Counted from the stretch's first letter, positions 15,705 through 25,552 are shown. The stretch is DNA of 64,000 nucleotides from Prescottella subtropica (GCF_005434945.1 NZ_SKCH01000019.1:1-64000), one strand, 5' to 3'. The notes: a model not told the origin generated them from the sequence alone. Made by a program: numbers and translations.

Positions 15705-18212
15705 CTACTCGCGGGTGCCGATCGCGGCGACCGGATCGGCGCGCATCGCGGTCCGGGTGGGGATCGCGATCGCGATCAGGCCCAGCAGCACGGTGCCGGC
15801 GACGAGCAGCCCGTAGACGGTGGGGGACACCGTGGGGATCGGGCGCCCGGACACCGCGACCGCGATCCCCGCGAGCGGGGGTGCCGCGATCACCGTGCCC
15901 AGGATCGCGGCGACCGTCACGACGATCACCGATTCGGTGCGCATCATCGCCCGCACCTGCCGGGTACTCGCCCCGACGAGGCGGAGCAGCGCGAATTCGC
16001 GGCCGCGTTCGGCGGTGGCCAGCACGAGCGTGTTGACGACGGCCACCGCGAGGTAGCCGAGCAGCACGACGAGCGCCACCAGATTCACGCCGGACTGCAT
16101 GCGCCGCTGGTCCTGGCCGGCGGCCGCGAACTCGCCCCGGTCGGCGACGGCGACACCACCGAGCGCGGTGATCGCGGCGTGCGCCTCGTCGATGCGTCCG
16201 GGGTGCGCGGACACCAGCAGGGTGTCGCCCAGGCCGGATGTGGTGTGCGCGAGCACCTGCGACACGGGCAGGGTCACGTCACCGAAGCCGAGACCGCGCC
16301 CGTACGTCGCGACCACCTCGGGGGTGACGAGGGTGCCGTCGCCGAGTCGCAGCGTGACGGTGCCGCCGACGCGGGTGCTCATCGCGAACGCCGCGTCGGT
16401 GGACAGCGCGACGGCGCCGTCCCGCAGCCGTCCCAGGTCGCCGTCGCGGACGTCGAGGTCGAGGGTGGATGCGGTCGTGGCCGGGTCGATGCCCTGGACC
16501 GGGTACGTCTCGGTGGTCGGCGTTTCTCCACCGGTGGTGAACAGGGCGGTGGTCCGGGCAATCGGATTCGCCTCGCGGACAGCGCCGTTCGCGGAGATGT
16601 CGTCGATCAGTGCCGGGGACAACCCGGCCGGTGCGGTGACGACGAGGTCCGCGGTGATGCCGTTGCGGGACTGGTCGTCGGCGGCCGCGGACACGGTGTC
16701 CTGCGTGAACAGTTGGACGGCGCCGATCGCGATCGCCAACGCCAGCGGGGTGATCGCGGACGCCAGACGCCGCGACCGGGCGCCCGCGTTCGCGGCGGCG
16801 AGGACGAACGCCGGGGACGCACTGCGGCGCAGCGGGCCACCGAACCAGCGGACCGCACCGCCGACGAGGACCGGGCCCAGCAGTGCCACCGCGATCACCA
16901 GCAGCATTGCCGACGCACCGGCACCGGCGATCGCCGCCGGACCCGGCAGCACCATCGGCAACAGCGACGTCGCGATGCCGCCGGCGCCGAACACGACCCC
17001 GGTGACGAGACGACCCCAGCCGACGGTGGTCGGTTCGACCGCGGATTCCCGCAGCGCCTCGGTGGGATCGAGTCGGGCCGGACGCCGGGCGGCGACCGCG
17101 CCCGCGATCCGGGCCGTCACGAGCGCGAGAACGGCGCCGACGACGGCGGGGATCGGACCCACCGCGAGCGCGAAGTCCGACGGCAGCACCCCCGCGTCGA
17201 CGAACCGGGAGTGCAGGAGTCGGGCGAGCGCGTAGCCGGGTGCGGTACCCAGCAGTGCGGCGGCGCCCGCGACGAGCAGCACCTCGGTGCCGACCAGTCG
17301 GTGGACCTGGCCGGGGGTCGCGCCCGTCGCCCGCAGCAGCGCGAACTCGCGGCGCCGCTGCTGGATCGACAGCGACAGGGTGCTCGACACCACGAACATC
17401 GCGATGAGGATCGCCACGCCCGCGAACGCCGCAGCCAGCGCCATCAACTCGCTGCGGGCGGCGCCGGCATCGAGGAACTCGACGTCGCCGCGCGCGTCAC
17501 CGGTGTAGGTGACCACGTCGAGTCCCGGCAGTGCATCCCGTGCGCGGACGGCGAGCGACGACGCGTCGACCCCGTCCGCGGCGAGCAGACCGACCGCGGC
17601 GACCCCGTCTCCGTGCGGCCACAGGTCACCGATCCGGGCGTCGGACAGGAAGACCGTCGCCGGCCGGTCGACGGGCTCGGGCTGCGGGGCCGACACGACC
17701 CCGACGACGGTGTACTCGTCACCGATACCACCGTGGCGCAACGTGATCCGGTCACCGACCGTGTCGTTGCCGGTCACCACGACCTCGTCGGACGCCACGG
17801 GGGCGCGGCCGTCGGTGAGCGTGTACGGCGCCAGGACCGTCGACGACCACGGATGTGCGCCGAGCAGACGGCCGTCGTCGGTGGACAGCGGCACCGTGCG
17901 GTCGGCGACCGCGGCCCGCACCCCCGGTATCCGGGACAGGTCGTCGACCGCCGAGGCGGGGAGCAGTGCGCGTTCGACGAACGGCTGGTCGACGTCCTCG
18001 CGCACGTCCAGGGCCTGGGGTGCCCCGACGACGACGTCGGCCCCCGCGTACCGGTGCGGGGTGACGCCGCCGCGGATCCCGGACTCGAACAGCACGGCCA
18101 GCCCGCATGTGAGGGCCGCCGCGCAGAACACGGCGACGAACACGGCCGCGAAACTGCCCCGCCGCTGCCGCACGTTCGCGAGCGCCAGACGCGGCAGACG
18201 GGAACGACGCAT
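15705..18212 (-). CDS. FtsX-type ABC transporter permease (MacB-like)
   Basis: An 835-residue membrane protein with two FtsX-like permease modules: an N-terminal anchor, a large extracytoplasmic domain (about 50-250), three membrane helices (about 265-390), a second extracytoplasmic part and further helices to the C-terminus. The repeat QRRREFALLRATGATPGQV and RGREFALLRLVGASTRQV marks the two copies of the coupling segment. It pairs with the ATPase gene directly upstream, whose stop is 2 bases before this ATG; a GTG at 18218 that overlaps the stop is an alternative start. Such exporters move lipoproteins, peptides or antibiotics by mechanotransmission. The divergent two-component system may control it. 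Confidence 0.87.
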   Translation of the reverse strand: MRRSRLPRLALANVRQRRGSFAAVFVAVFCAAALTCGLAVLFESGIRGGVTPHRYAGADVVVGAPQALDVREDVDQPFVERALLPASAVDDLSRIPGVRAAVADRTVPLSTDDGRLLGAHPWSSTVLAPYTLTDGRAPVASDEVVVTGNDTVGDRITLRHGGIGDEYTVVGVVSAPQPEPVDRPATVFLSDARIGDLWPHGDGVAAVGLLAADGVDASSLAVRARDALPGLDVVTYTGDARGDVEFLDAGAARSELMALAAAFAGVAILIAMFVVSSTLSLSIQQRRREFALLRATGATPGQVHRLVGTEVLLVAGAAALLGTAPGYALARLLHSRFVDAGVLPSDFALAVGPIPAVVGAVLALVTARIAGAVAARRPARLDPTEALRESAVEPTTVGWGRLVTGVVFGAGGIATSLLPMVLPGPAAIAGAGASAMLLVIAVALLGPVLVGGAVRWFGGPLRRSASPAFVLAAANAGARSRRLASAITPLALAIAIGAVQLFTQDTVSAAADDQSRNGITADLVVTAPAGLSPALIDDISANGAVREANPIARTTALFTTGGETPTTETYPVQGIDPATTASTLDLDVRDGDLGRLRDGAVALSTDAAFAMSTRVGGTVTLRLGDGTLVTPEVVATYGRGLGFGDVTLPVSQVLAHTTSGLGDTLLVSAHPGRIDEAHAAITALGGVAVADRGEFAAAGQDQRRMQSGVNLVALVVLLGYLAVAVVNTLVLATAERGREFALLRLVGASTRQVRAMMRTESVIVVTVAAILGTVIAAPPLAGIAVAVSGRPIPTVSPTVYGLLVAGTVLLGLIAIAIPTRTAMRADPVAAIGTRE

Positions 18213-18214
18213 GC

Positions 18215-18985
18215 TCACCACTCCCCGAGACGGGTCATGTGGTCGGCGACCGCCGCGGCACTGGGCGAATCCATCCGCCCGACGAGACGGCCGTCGGCGA
18301 GGAACAGCACCCGGTCGGCGTGGGCGGCGGCCACCGGATCGTGGGTGACCATGACGATCGTCTGGCCGAGGTCGGTGGTGGTGTGGCGCAACAGGTCCAG
18401 CACCTGGCGTCCGGTGCGGGAATCGAGTGCGCCGGTCGGCTCGTCGGCGAACACCGCGTGCGGCCGGGTGATCAACGCCCGCGCGATCGCGACCCGCTGC
18501 TGCTGACCCCCGGACATCTCGGCGGGGCGCCGGCCGCGCTTGTCGGCCAGGCCGACCGCGTCCAGCACGTGGTCGAGGTGCGCGCGGTCCGCGCGGCGGC
18601 CGGCCAGCAGCAGCGGCAGCGTCACGTTCTGTTCGACGGTGAGCGCGGCCATGAGGTTGTACGCCTGGAAGACGAAGCCGATGTGATCGCGACGGAAGAG
18701 TGTGCGGGCCTTGGGCTTCAGGGCGCTGATCTCGGTGTCGCCGAGCCACACCGACCCGCGGGTGGGCCGGTCGAGGCCGGCGGCGCAGTGCAGGAACGTG
18801 CTCTTGCCCGAGCCCGACGGCCCCATGATCGCGGTGAAACTGCCCGGGGCGAGGGACAGGCTGACGGCGTCGAGCGCGGTGACCTGCGTGCGCCCGGAAC
18901 CGTACGTCCTGCTCACGTCGGCGAGGCGGACCGCCGACTGCGGGGGACTCTGCACCGGGGGCAGGGGAGAGGTGAAGGAGGTCAT
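18215..18985 (-). CDS. ABC transporter ATPase (MacB/LolD type)
   Basis: A 256-residue ATPase. Walker A GPSGSGKST (about 56-64), Q-loop VFQAYNLMAALT, signature MSGGQQQRVAIARAL, Walker B AVFADEPTGALDS and switch His in VTHDPVAA are complete. The VFQAYNL and GALDSRTGRQV wording is typical of ATPases that partner FtsX-type permeases. The FtsX permease gene follows 2 bases after the stop. Peripheral to the cytoplasmic membrane. It is divergent from a histidine kinase gene about 110 bases away, and such kinase-exporter sets are often cell-envelope stress or antimicrobial peptide detoxification modules. Confidence 0.9.
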   Translation of the reverse strand: MTSFTSPLPPVQSPPQSAVRLADVSRTYGSGRTQVTALDAVSLSLAPGSFTAIMGPSGSGKSTFLHCAAGLDRPTRGSVWLGDTEISALKPKARTLFRRDHIGFVFQAYNLMAALTVEQNVTLPLLLAGRRADRAHLDHVLDAVGLADKRGRRPAEMSGGQQQRVAIARALITRPHAVFADEPTGALDSRTGRQVLDLLRHTTTDLGQTIVMVTHDPVAAAHADRVLFLADGRLVGRMDSPSAAAVADHMTRLGEW

Positions 18986-19094
18986 GGCGACAACGCTAGG
19001 AATCGGCGACGCCGCAGAACATCCCGTGCGGTACCCGATCGATGGTGTAGCCGGCTCTACCGACAGCGCCGCTGTCGTGCGGCATGCTGGGGTG

Positions 19095-20345
19095 GTGCAG
19101 TGGACCGAACGCCTGAACGAGCGGTGGCGCGCCGTCCGCTTCCTCGTGGTCGAGGCCGGTGCCGCCGTCGTGTCGCTCTGCTTCCTCGTGGTCGGGCTGG
19201 TGGTCGGGTCGATGCTGATCCTGATCGTCGGCTGGCTCGCGGTGCCCGCCTACGTGCAGGCACTCCGATGGTGGGCGGGCCGGGCGCGGCGACGATCGTC
19301 CGCCTACTCGGGCCGGGACGTGGCCGAACGGTATCCGACCGTCCCCGACAGCCCCGGTTTCGGCGACCTGCGCCGACTGCTCACCGCGCCGTCGACGCGC
19401 CGCGACTTCGGGTGGGTCGCGGTCCACTCCGTCGCGGCGCTCACGTCCGGGCTTCTCGCGATCGTTCTCCCGCTCGCGGCCGTGAACTCCTTCGCGATCC
19501 TGTTCTACTGGCAGGCGCTGCCGCCGGACGAGCCGGTGAGCAACATCTACCCGGTCACCTCGTGGTGGGGTGCGGCAGGGATGCCGCTGGTAGGGGTCGG
19601 GTACGTGATGCTGGCGTGGTGGGGGATCCCGGCCCTCGCCCGCGGTATCGCCGGGCTGGCCGGGACGCTCCTCGCGCCGGGGCGGGAAACCGAACTGTCC
19701 GAACGGATCTCGGCGCTGACGGTGAGCCGGGCCGCCGCCCTCGACGCGCATGCCGCGGAACTGCGCCGCATCGAACGCGACCTGCACGACGGCGCCCAGA
19801 ACCGGCTCGTCGCCGTCGTCATGATGCTGGGGCTGGCGGAACGCTCGCTGCGGGTCGCACCCGACCAGGCACTGCCGCAACTGTTGCGGGCGCAGGACGC
19901 GGCGTCGGACGCGCTGTCGGAGCTGCGGACCCTCGTCCACGACATCTACCCGCCGATCCTCGACGAACTCGGTCTCGGCGGGGCCGTCTCCGCGCTCGCC
20001 GGCCGCAGCAGCGTGCCGTGCATCCTCGACACCGGTGGGCTGCGGCGCGCACCGGCCGCGGTGGAGGCGGCGGCTTACTTCGTGATCGCGGAGGCGCTCA
20101 CCAACGTCGCCAAACACAGTGGCGCCGGGCAGGTCCGGGTGACCCTGTCCACGCGCGACGACGAGCTGGGTGCGGCGCTGGTCATCGATGTCCGGGACGA
20201 CGGTATCGGCGGGGCCGTCGACGCGGCGGGCGGCGGAGTGGCGGGGATCCGGCGCCGCGTGGCAGCGTTCGAGGGGACGATGACGCTGGACAGCCCGCTC
20301 GGCGGGCCGACGAGACTCGAGGTGGAACTGCCGTGCGGATTCTGA
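19095..20345 (+). CDS. NarL-type sensor histidine kinase
   Basis: About 416 residues. An N-terminal membrane sensor region has four hydrophobic segments (about 18-55 as a pair, then 105-130 and 165-195), like the actinobacterial putative sensor domain. The HisKA_3 dimerisation helix follows with phospho-acceptor His231 in ERDLHDGAQNRLVAVVMM. The HATPase domain shows EALTNVAKHS (N box), VRDDGIGG (G1) and GGGVAGIRRRVAAFEG (G2). It overlaps the response regulator gene by 13 bases. The start is uncertain: GTG at 19095 is used, with GTG at 19092 or 19077 possible, and none has a good ribosome-binding site. Integral membrane protein. Confidence 0.87.
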   Translation: MQWTERLNERWRAVRFLVVEAGAAVVSLCFLVVGLVVGSMLILIVGWLAVPAYVQALRWWAGRARRRSSAYSGRDVAERYPTVPDSPGFGDLRRLLTAPSTRRDFGWVAVHSVAALTSGLLAIVLPLAAVNSFAILFYWQALPPDEPVSNIYPVTSWWGAAGMPLVGVGYVMLAWWGIPALARGIAGLAGTLLAPGRETELSERISALTVSRAAALDAHAAELRRIERDLHDGAQNRLVAVVMMLGLAERSLRVAPDQALPQLLRAQDAASDALSELRTLVHDIYPPILDELGLGGAVSALAGRSSVPCILDTGGLRRAPAAVEAAAYFVIAEALTNVAKHSGAGQVRVTLSTRDDELGAALVIDVRDDGIGGAVDAAGGGVAGIRRRVAAFEGTMTLDSPLGGPTRLEVELPCGF

Positions 20346-20977
20346 TCGCGGAGGACGACGCGCTGCTGCGGGAAGGCCTCGCCCTGCTGCTCGGCAGTGT
20401 GGGTATCGAGGTGACCGCCGCCGTCGACGACGCCGACAAGTTCCTCGCCGCGTTCGAGGCCGACCCGCCGGACGGCGCGGTGCTCGACGTGCGGATGCCG
20501 CCGACGCACACCAACGAGGGGCTGAAGGCCGCGATCGAGGCGCGCCGGCGGCACCCCGGGTTCCCGGTGCTGGTGCTGTCCGCGTACGTCGAGGACCGGT
20601 ACGCGGGGGAGCTGCTGTCCGGCGGCGCGTCCGGGGTCGGTTACCTCCTCAAGGAGCGGGTCGGCAAGGTCGAGGAGTTCGTCGACGCCCTCCACCGGGT
20701 GGTCGACGGCGGCACCGTGATGGATCCGGAGGTGATCTCGCAGCTGATGAGCCGGCGCCGCGCCGACGACCCGATCCGCACCCTCACCCCGCGGGAATCC
20801 GAGGTGCTCGGTCTCATGGCCGAGGGGCTCGGAAACACCGACATCGCCCGCAAACTCGTCGTGAGCGACACCGCGGTGAGCAAGCACATCGGCAACATCT
20901 TCGCCAAGCTCGGGCTGTCGGCGTCCGACAGCGGGCACCGCCGGGTGCTCGCGGTCCTCGCGCACCTGCGGTCCTGA
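20333..20977 (+). CDS. NarL/LuxR family response regulator
   Basis: A 214-residue two-component regulator. The receiver domain (about 1-120) has the acidic pair EDD at 7-9, the phospho-acceptor Asp52 in VLDVRMPP, Ser/Thr in VLSAY and Lys in LLKERVG. The C-terminal LuxR helix-turn-helix (about 145-205) reads LTPRESEVLGLMAEGLGNTDIARKL, here split at GLGN, then SDTAVSKHIGNIFAKL. The GTG start lies inside the 3' end of the kinase gene. Partner of the preceding kinase, it probably controls the divergent ABC exporter genes. Confidence 0.92.
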   Translation: MRILIAEDDALLREGLALLLGSVGIEVTAAVDDADKFLAAFEADPPDGAVLDVRMPPTHTNEGLKAAIEARRRHPGFPVLVLSAYVEDRYAGELLSGGASGVGYLLKERVGKVEEFVDALHRVVDGGTVMDPEVISQLMSRRRADDPIRTLTPRESEVLGLMAEGLGNTDIARKLVVSDTAVSKHIGNIFAKLGLSASDSGHRRVLAVLAHLRS

Positions 20978-20987
20978 CCGCAGCGGG

Positions 20988-21287
20988 TCACACGGTTTCG
21001 AGCGCCTCGCCCACCTCGCGCAGCGCCCGGTGCCGTTGGTCCTCGGCGAGGGTGTGGCCGACGGCGATCGCGAGAGCGACGGGCCAGTCGATCACCTCGA
21101 GCGCGGCGAGCAGGCCGAGGGCGGCGAAGTAGGCCAGCTGGTCGGGGCGGGGGACGCCGACGTCCCCGATCAGGGGCAGCCGGATCGCGAACCGGGAGCC
21201 GTGGGTGATCCGGTCGAGGGCCGCTCGGTGCGAGTCCGGGGCCGGGGGTCGTTCGACGGTGGTGTCGGTCCGGATGGTATCGGTCAC
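20988..21287 (-). CDS. Small membrane protein of the giant P-type ATPase operon
   Basis: A 99-residue protein with one clear hydrophobic region (about 52-80, YFAALGLLAALEVIDWPVAL then AIAVG), perhaps two short helices around the WPV turn. The ATG overlaps the ATPase stop (ATGA), so it is co-translated as the last gene of the three-gene operon. The DWPVAL motif is matched by EWPVVL in the small protein that opens the operon, and similar small membrane proteins accompany CtpH/CtpI-type ATPases in mycobacteria. A role as an accessory subunit or regulator of the pump is inferred from position only. Confidence 0.7.
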   Translation of the reverse strand: MTDTIRTDTTVERPPAPDSHRAALDRITHGSRFAIRLPLIGDVGVPRPDQLAYFAALGLLAALEVIDWPVALAIAVGHTLAEDQRHRALREVGEALETV

Positions 21288-24200
21288 TGTTCGCCTCGCC
21301 TGTTCGAGTCGTTCACCTGCTGTACACCTACACCGGTCATCGTGGTGGTCGTGACCGTTTCGTTATCAGCGCTCTCGACCGCCTCGGCGGTGTCGTCGTT
21401 CGCCTCCGCCGTCCGGTCGGCCGCCCCGGACCCGGTGACCGGTGCCGTGACCTCGGTGCTCACCCCGCCGTTGCGGCACGCGTACGCGGTGCTGCTGCGT
21501 GCCGGTGTGCTCGTCGTCGACTGACCGAGCCGCCGCTCGGCCCACCAGGTGAGCACCCGCGGTGCGACCGCCGCCGCCGCGGTGGCCGCCGCCGCCGAGC
21601 CGAGTGCCTGCGTCCAGGCGATCGGGCCGAGCGGGGTGCAGCCGAGGAACTGGCTCACCCCGGGAGTGCTCACCACCGCCCCCAGCGCGACCAGCGAGCC
21701 GAACGCGGTGGCCACCACCAGGGGGCTGCGCGAATCGATCAGCGTCTGCCCCAACTGCGTCCCGACGAGCGCGACCAGCCCCACCGTCGATGCGCGGCGC
21801 GGCCGCCCCGTCACCGAGGCCAGCGCCCACGCGACACTCGCCCCCGCCGCCGTCGCGGCCCCGCGCACCGTGACCGTCCGCCACAGGGCGGCGGTGTCCG
21901 GTCCGCGTCCGCTCCCGGCCCGGTCGTGCCGCGGCGGGCTGACCGCCACGGCCGCCGCCGGCAGCGCATCGGTGAGCAGGTTGACCAGCAGCAGCTGCCG
22001 GGCACCGAGCGGGGACCGGCCGGTCGCGGCGCTACCGATCAGCGCGAACGCCACCTCCCCGGCATTGCCGCCGAGCAGCACCGACACCGCCGACTGCACC
22101 CGTTGCCACAGCTGCCGGCCCTCGTCGATCGCGTCGACGATCGCGTCCACCCGCCCGTCGAGCAGCAGCAGATCCGCGGCGCTGCGGGCGGGATGGTTGC
22201 CGCGGGACGCCACCCCGATCCCGATGCTCGCCGCACGGATCGCGGCCGCGTCGTTCGCACCGTCCCCGACCATCGCACACACGTGACCGACCCGCTCGAG
22301 GGTCTGCACGATCTGCACCTTCTGTTCGGGTGTCATCCGCGCGAACACCTGCCGTTCGGCGACCGCGGTCTCCTGCGCGTGCTGCGACAGCGCCTCCCAC
22401 GCGGTGCCGCTCATCACCGTGGACGCGTCGACGTCGAGCCCGAGGTCGCGGGCGATGGCGGCGGCGGTGACCGGGTGGTCGCCGGTGATCAGCCGCACCG
22501 CCACCCCACGCTGTTCGAGCGCCGGCAGCAGACCCGCGGCCTCCGGGCGGAGCGTGTCGGACAGGCCGAGCAGGCCGAGCGGTTCGAGGCCGTCGCCGCA
22601 CAGAGCCGCGAGGGTGTCGGTGTCCCGGGTCGCCCGTTCCGCATCGTCCGCGGAAAGGGTGCGGCGGGCCACCGCGATGACCCGCATCCCCGCCTCCGCC
22701 ATGGAACGGACCTCGTCGTGGATGTCCTCGATCGACGCCCGGTCGGCGGCCGTGCACGCGGCCAGCACCACCTCGGGCGCACCCTTGACGACCAGTTCGG
22801 TGCCGGTGAGGGCGGCAGCGTACGGGCGTCCCGCCCGGAACGGCAGCACGAGGTCCGGGACCGGGTCGGGGAGGCCACCGGCCTCGACGACGGCCCGGTC
22901 GGTGGCGTGCGGGGCCGTGCACCCGTCGGACGTGACGGAGGTGCGGGCCGCCGCGGTCAGGACGGTGTCGCGATCGACTCCGGCGGCGGGGCGGACGTCG
23001 GTCACCCGCAACCGGTCCGCGCTCAGTGTGCCGGTCTTGTCGAAGCAGGCGACGTCGACGCGGCCGAGCGCCTCCACCGAGCGGGGGGCCCGCACCAGCA
23101 CGGCCGAATGGGTCAGCCGTCGCGCCGCGGCCTGCTGCGCGAGGGTCGCGACCAGCGGCAGACCCTCCGGGACGGCGGCGACCGCGACCGCGACACCGCT
23201 GGTGATCGCCGACTGCAGGCCGCCGCCGCGAAGCATCGACGTCAATGTCACCAGGGCGCCGCCCGCGACGCTGACGGGCAGCACCTTGCCGGTGAGTTCA
23301 CGCAGTTGGGATTGCAGGCCGACCCGCCCGACGGGGGTGGGGGACAGTGCGGTCGCGCGGCCGGTCTCGGTGTAGGGGCCGACGGCGGTGACGACCGCGG
23401 TCGCGGTGCCGGTGAGGACGGTGGTGCCCGCGTAGAGCATGCAGTCGCGGTCCGCGAGCGGCACCCCCGGTGTGGCGCCGGTCTGCTTGTCGACGGGCAG
23501 CGACTCCCCGGTCAGCGACGACTCGTCGACCTCCACCCCGGACACGGTGAGCAGGCGCCCGTCGGCGGGCACGACCTCACCGGGCCGCACCTCGATCACG
23601 TCCCCGGGCCGCAGCGATCCGGCGGCCACCGAGCGGTGGGAGCCCGACGCGCGGACGGTGCGGGCGGACGGATCCTGCACGGCGAGCAGACGGTGCAGGA
23701 GATGTTCGGCGTGCAGTCGCTGCGCCGCGGACAGGGCCGCGTTGCCGACGAGGACCGAGCCGACCAGCACCGCGTCGACGGGGGAGCCGAGGATCGCGCT
23801 GGCCGCCGACCCGGTCGCGAGGATCGGGGTCAGCGGGTCGGACAGTTCGGTGCGCAGCGAGCGTCCGAAGTCCCACACGACGTCGACGGGACGACGGACC
23901 CGCACCGCCGCCGACCGGATCCGGGACGGTCCGTCGGAGTCGACGACCGGTCCCGGGGTGCCCAGCAACTCCCGCACCCGATCCGCGGACATCGCATGCC
24001 AGTCGTGTTGCGGATTCGGCACCGGATCGTCGGCCTGCAGGACGCCGCGCGCGAGACCACGCCCGGTCCACAGCGCGGCCCCCGATCCGGCACTGACCGG
24101 TCCCGGTCCCCGGCCGTGGGTGCCGGGCAACATCAGCAGTGACCCGAGGAGGGACGCGCCGGTGGCGATCTCGATGCCGCGGCGACTCGCGGTCCGGGCG

Positions 24201-25552
24201 GCGGGCAGGGCCCGCAGCACCCGCCAGGTGGCCGCGAGATCGGGCACCAGCAGATCGCACACGACGGGACCCGCGGCCGACGCGATCGCGATACCGAGGT
24301 CGGCGTCCGCCGCCGCGGACGGGCAGTCGATCGCCAGGACCGCCACACACCCGCCGTCACCGTGCAGGTCGCGGACGATCGCGGACAGGCCGGAATCGAG
24401 TGTGCCACTCGGGGTTCGGAGGTCGTCGAACGCCGAGCGCAGCGACCCGAGCGCCTCGTCGTCGACGGAGTGGACCGTCACCCCGGCCCGGCGGGCCTGC
24501 TCGAGGACGGCCCCGGCGAGGGGATCGCGGACCCGCGACACCAGCACGGCCGCATCGACACCGTCCGGGACGTCCACCGGGACCGGGAGCCGGTCGAGCG
24601 GCCACCACCCTTCGGGGAGCGCACCGGATTCGACGGCCTCACGGGCGGCGTCCCACACTTGCGTCCGGTGCTCGTCCGGCACCCCGCGGATGCGGCTGAC
24701 CCGCAGTTCGTCGGTGAGCAGGGCCCGCGGGTCGACGACCAGCGCGGTGATCGCGTCGAGTCGGCGCAGTGCGCGCGGACTCCGGGCGACGACACCGTAC
24801 CGGTCGGCGAGGTCGCGGCCGAGGGTCGCGGCGAACGACTCCCGGGCCGTGCGTGCGGCCTTCGGGGCGGTCACCAGGGCGGCGGTTCCGGCGGTGCGGA
24901 GGCTGCCGGCGGCGACCCCGACCGCGGCGGCGGCGCCCGCCTGCACCCCCGCGGCCCGCTCCAGGTGCCGCTCGACCGGACCCGGCCGGGACGCCCCCGC
25001 ATCGCCGGTGGCCGGGTGCCCGGTGGAGGGATGGGAGGTGGCGCGTCGCCACGCCGACCGTTGGGCGACCACCTCGCCGACGAGCGTGGCCCGCAGCAGT
25101 GCGTCGACGGCCAGGGGGAGCGGCGCCTGCGCGAGCGTGAGACCGGTCGCGGAGGCGGCGGAGAGCAGCACGTCGGTGGGGCGTCGGCCGATGCTCGACT
25201 CGAGCAGTCCCCGCATCCGCGGTTGATAGTCGACGACGGTCGCGGGCACCGCCGCCAGCGGAAGCCGCGGCACCCGCAGCACCCGGGCGGTGAGCGCGAG
25301 TCCCAGCCCGGACGTGTGGGCGGCGAGTTCGACGACCCGGGAGGCCAACGCCGTGTCGGACCAGTCCGGTGGGGGCGACGGCGGCCGGGGCGCGGATACG
25401 GCGGGCGGGCGCCGACCCGGCGAGACGAGCGCGGTGACCACCCCGGCGGCCCCGGCGGTACTCACCGTCGCCACCGTGACGGCCCCCCACAGCACTCGCC
25501 CGGGCAGGACCCGCGCCTGTCCGAACAGCGTCCCCACCCTCGTGGTCGTCAC
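21284..25552 (-). CDS. Giant cation-translocating P-type ATPase (CtpH/CtpI-like)
   Basis: A 1422-residue membrane pump, about 500 residues longer at the N-terminus than ordinary P2-type ATPases, as in mycobacterial CtpH and CtpI. The catalytic half has SLTGESLPV, the membrane motif AVPEGLPLVATLA (ion site, PEGLP as in calcium-type pumps), phospho-acceptor Asp838 in CFDKTGTLS, and the hinge MVGDGANDAAAIR. The N-terminal 600 residues look like a degenerate second ATPase unit with hydrophobic segments and Ala-rich linkers. The GTG at 25552 overlaps the upstream small gene (GTGA) and the stop overlaps the next (ATGA). The ion is not known; no heavy-metal CPC motif is present, which argues against copper or zinc. 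Confidence 0.88.
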   Translation of the reverse strand: MTTTRVGTLFGQARVLPGRVLWGAVTVATVSTAGAAGVVTALVSPGRRPPAVSAPRPPSPPPDWSDTALASRVVELAAHTSGLGLALTARVLRVPRLPLAAVPATVVDYQPRMRGLLESSIGRRPTDVLLSAASATGLTLAQAPLPLAVDALLRATLVGEVVAQRSAWRRATSHPSTGHPATGDAGASRPGPVERHLERAAGVQAGAAAAVGVAAGSLRTAGTAALVTAPKAARTARESFAATLGRDLADRYGVVARSPRALRRLDAITALVVDPRALLTDELRVSRIRGVPDEHRTQVWDAAREAVESGALPEGWWPLDRLPVPVDVPDGVDAAVLVSRVRDPLAGAVLEQARRAGVTVHSVDDEALGSLRSAFDDLRTPSGTLDSGLSAIVRDLHGDGGCVAVLAIDCPSAAADADLGIAIASAAGPVVCDLLVPDLAATWRVLRALPAARTASRRGIEIATGASLLGSLLMLPGTHGRGPGPVSAGSGAALWTGRGLARGVLQADDPVPNPQHDWHAMSADRVRELLGTPGPVVDSDGPSRIRSAAVRVRRPVDVVWDFGRSLRTELSDPLTPILATGSAASAILGSPVDAVLVGSVLVGNAALSAAQRLHAEHLLHRLLAVQDPSARTVRASGSHRSVAAGSLRPGDVIEVRPGEVVPADGRLLTVSGVEVDESSLTGESLPVDKQTGATPGVPLADRDCMLYAGTTVLTGTATAVVTAVGPYTETGRATALSPTPVGRVGLQSQLRELTGKVLPVSVAGGALVTLTSMLRGGGLQSAITSGVAVAVAAVPEGLPLVATLAQQAAARRLTHSAVLVRAPRSVEALGRVDVACFDKTGTLSADRLRVTDVRPAAGVDRDTVLTAAARTSVTSDGCTAPHATDRAVVEAGGLPDPVPDLVLPFRAGRPYAAALTGTELVVKGAPEVVLAACTAADRASIEDIHDEVRSMAEAGMRVIAVARRTLSADDAERATRDTDTLAALCGDGLEPLGLLGLSDTLRPEAAGLLPALEQRGVAVRLITGDHPVTAAAIARDLGLDVDASTVMSGTAWEALSQHAQETAVAERQVFARMTPEQKVQIVQTLERVGHVCAMVGDGANDAAAIRAASIGIGVASRGNHPARSAADLLLLDGRVDAIVDAIDEGRQLWQRVQSAVSVLLGGNAGEVAFALIGSAATGRSPLGARQLLLVNLLTDALPAAAVAVSPPRHDRAGSGRGPDTAALWRTVTVRGAATAAGASVAWALASVTGRPRRASTVGLVALVGTQLGQTLIDSRSPLVVATAFGSLVALGAVVSTPGVSQFLGCTPLGPIAWTQALGSAAAATAAAAVAPRVLTWWAERRLGQSTTSTPARSSTAYACRNGGVSTEVTAPVTGSGAADRTAEANDDTAEAVESADNETVTTTTMTGVGVQQVNDSNRRGEQ

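Noticed and set aside
15393-18506. Very long open frame on the plus strand opposite the FtsX permease gene
   Set aside because: It is a shadow of the GC-rich third positions of the real gene: composition is dominated by Arg, Gly, Asp and His, it has no domain, and it lacks a ribosome-binding site.
21926-24142. 738-residue frame opposite the P-type ATPase gene
   Set aside because: Same kind of shadow; the opposite strand has all P-type ATPase motifs, and this frame is a low-complexity Arg/Gly/Asp sequence.
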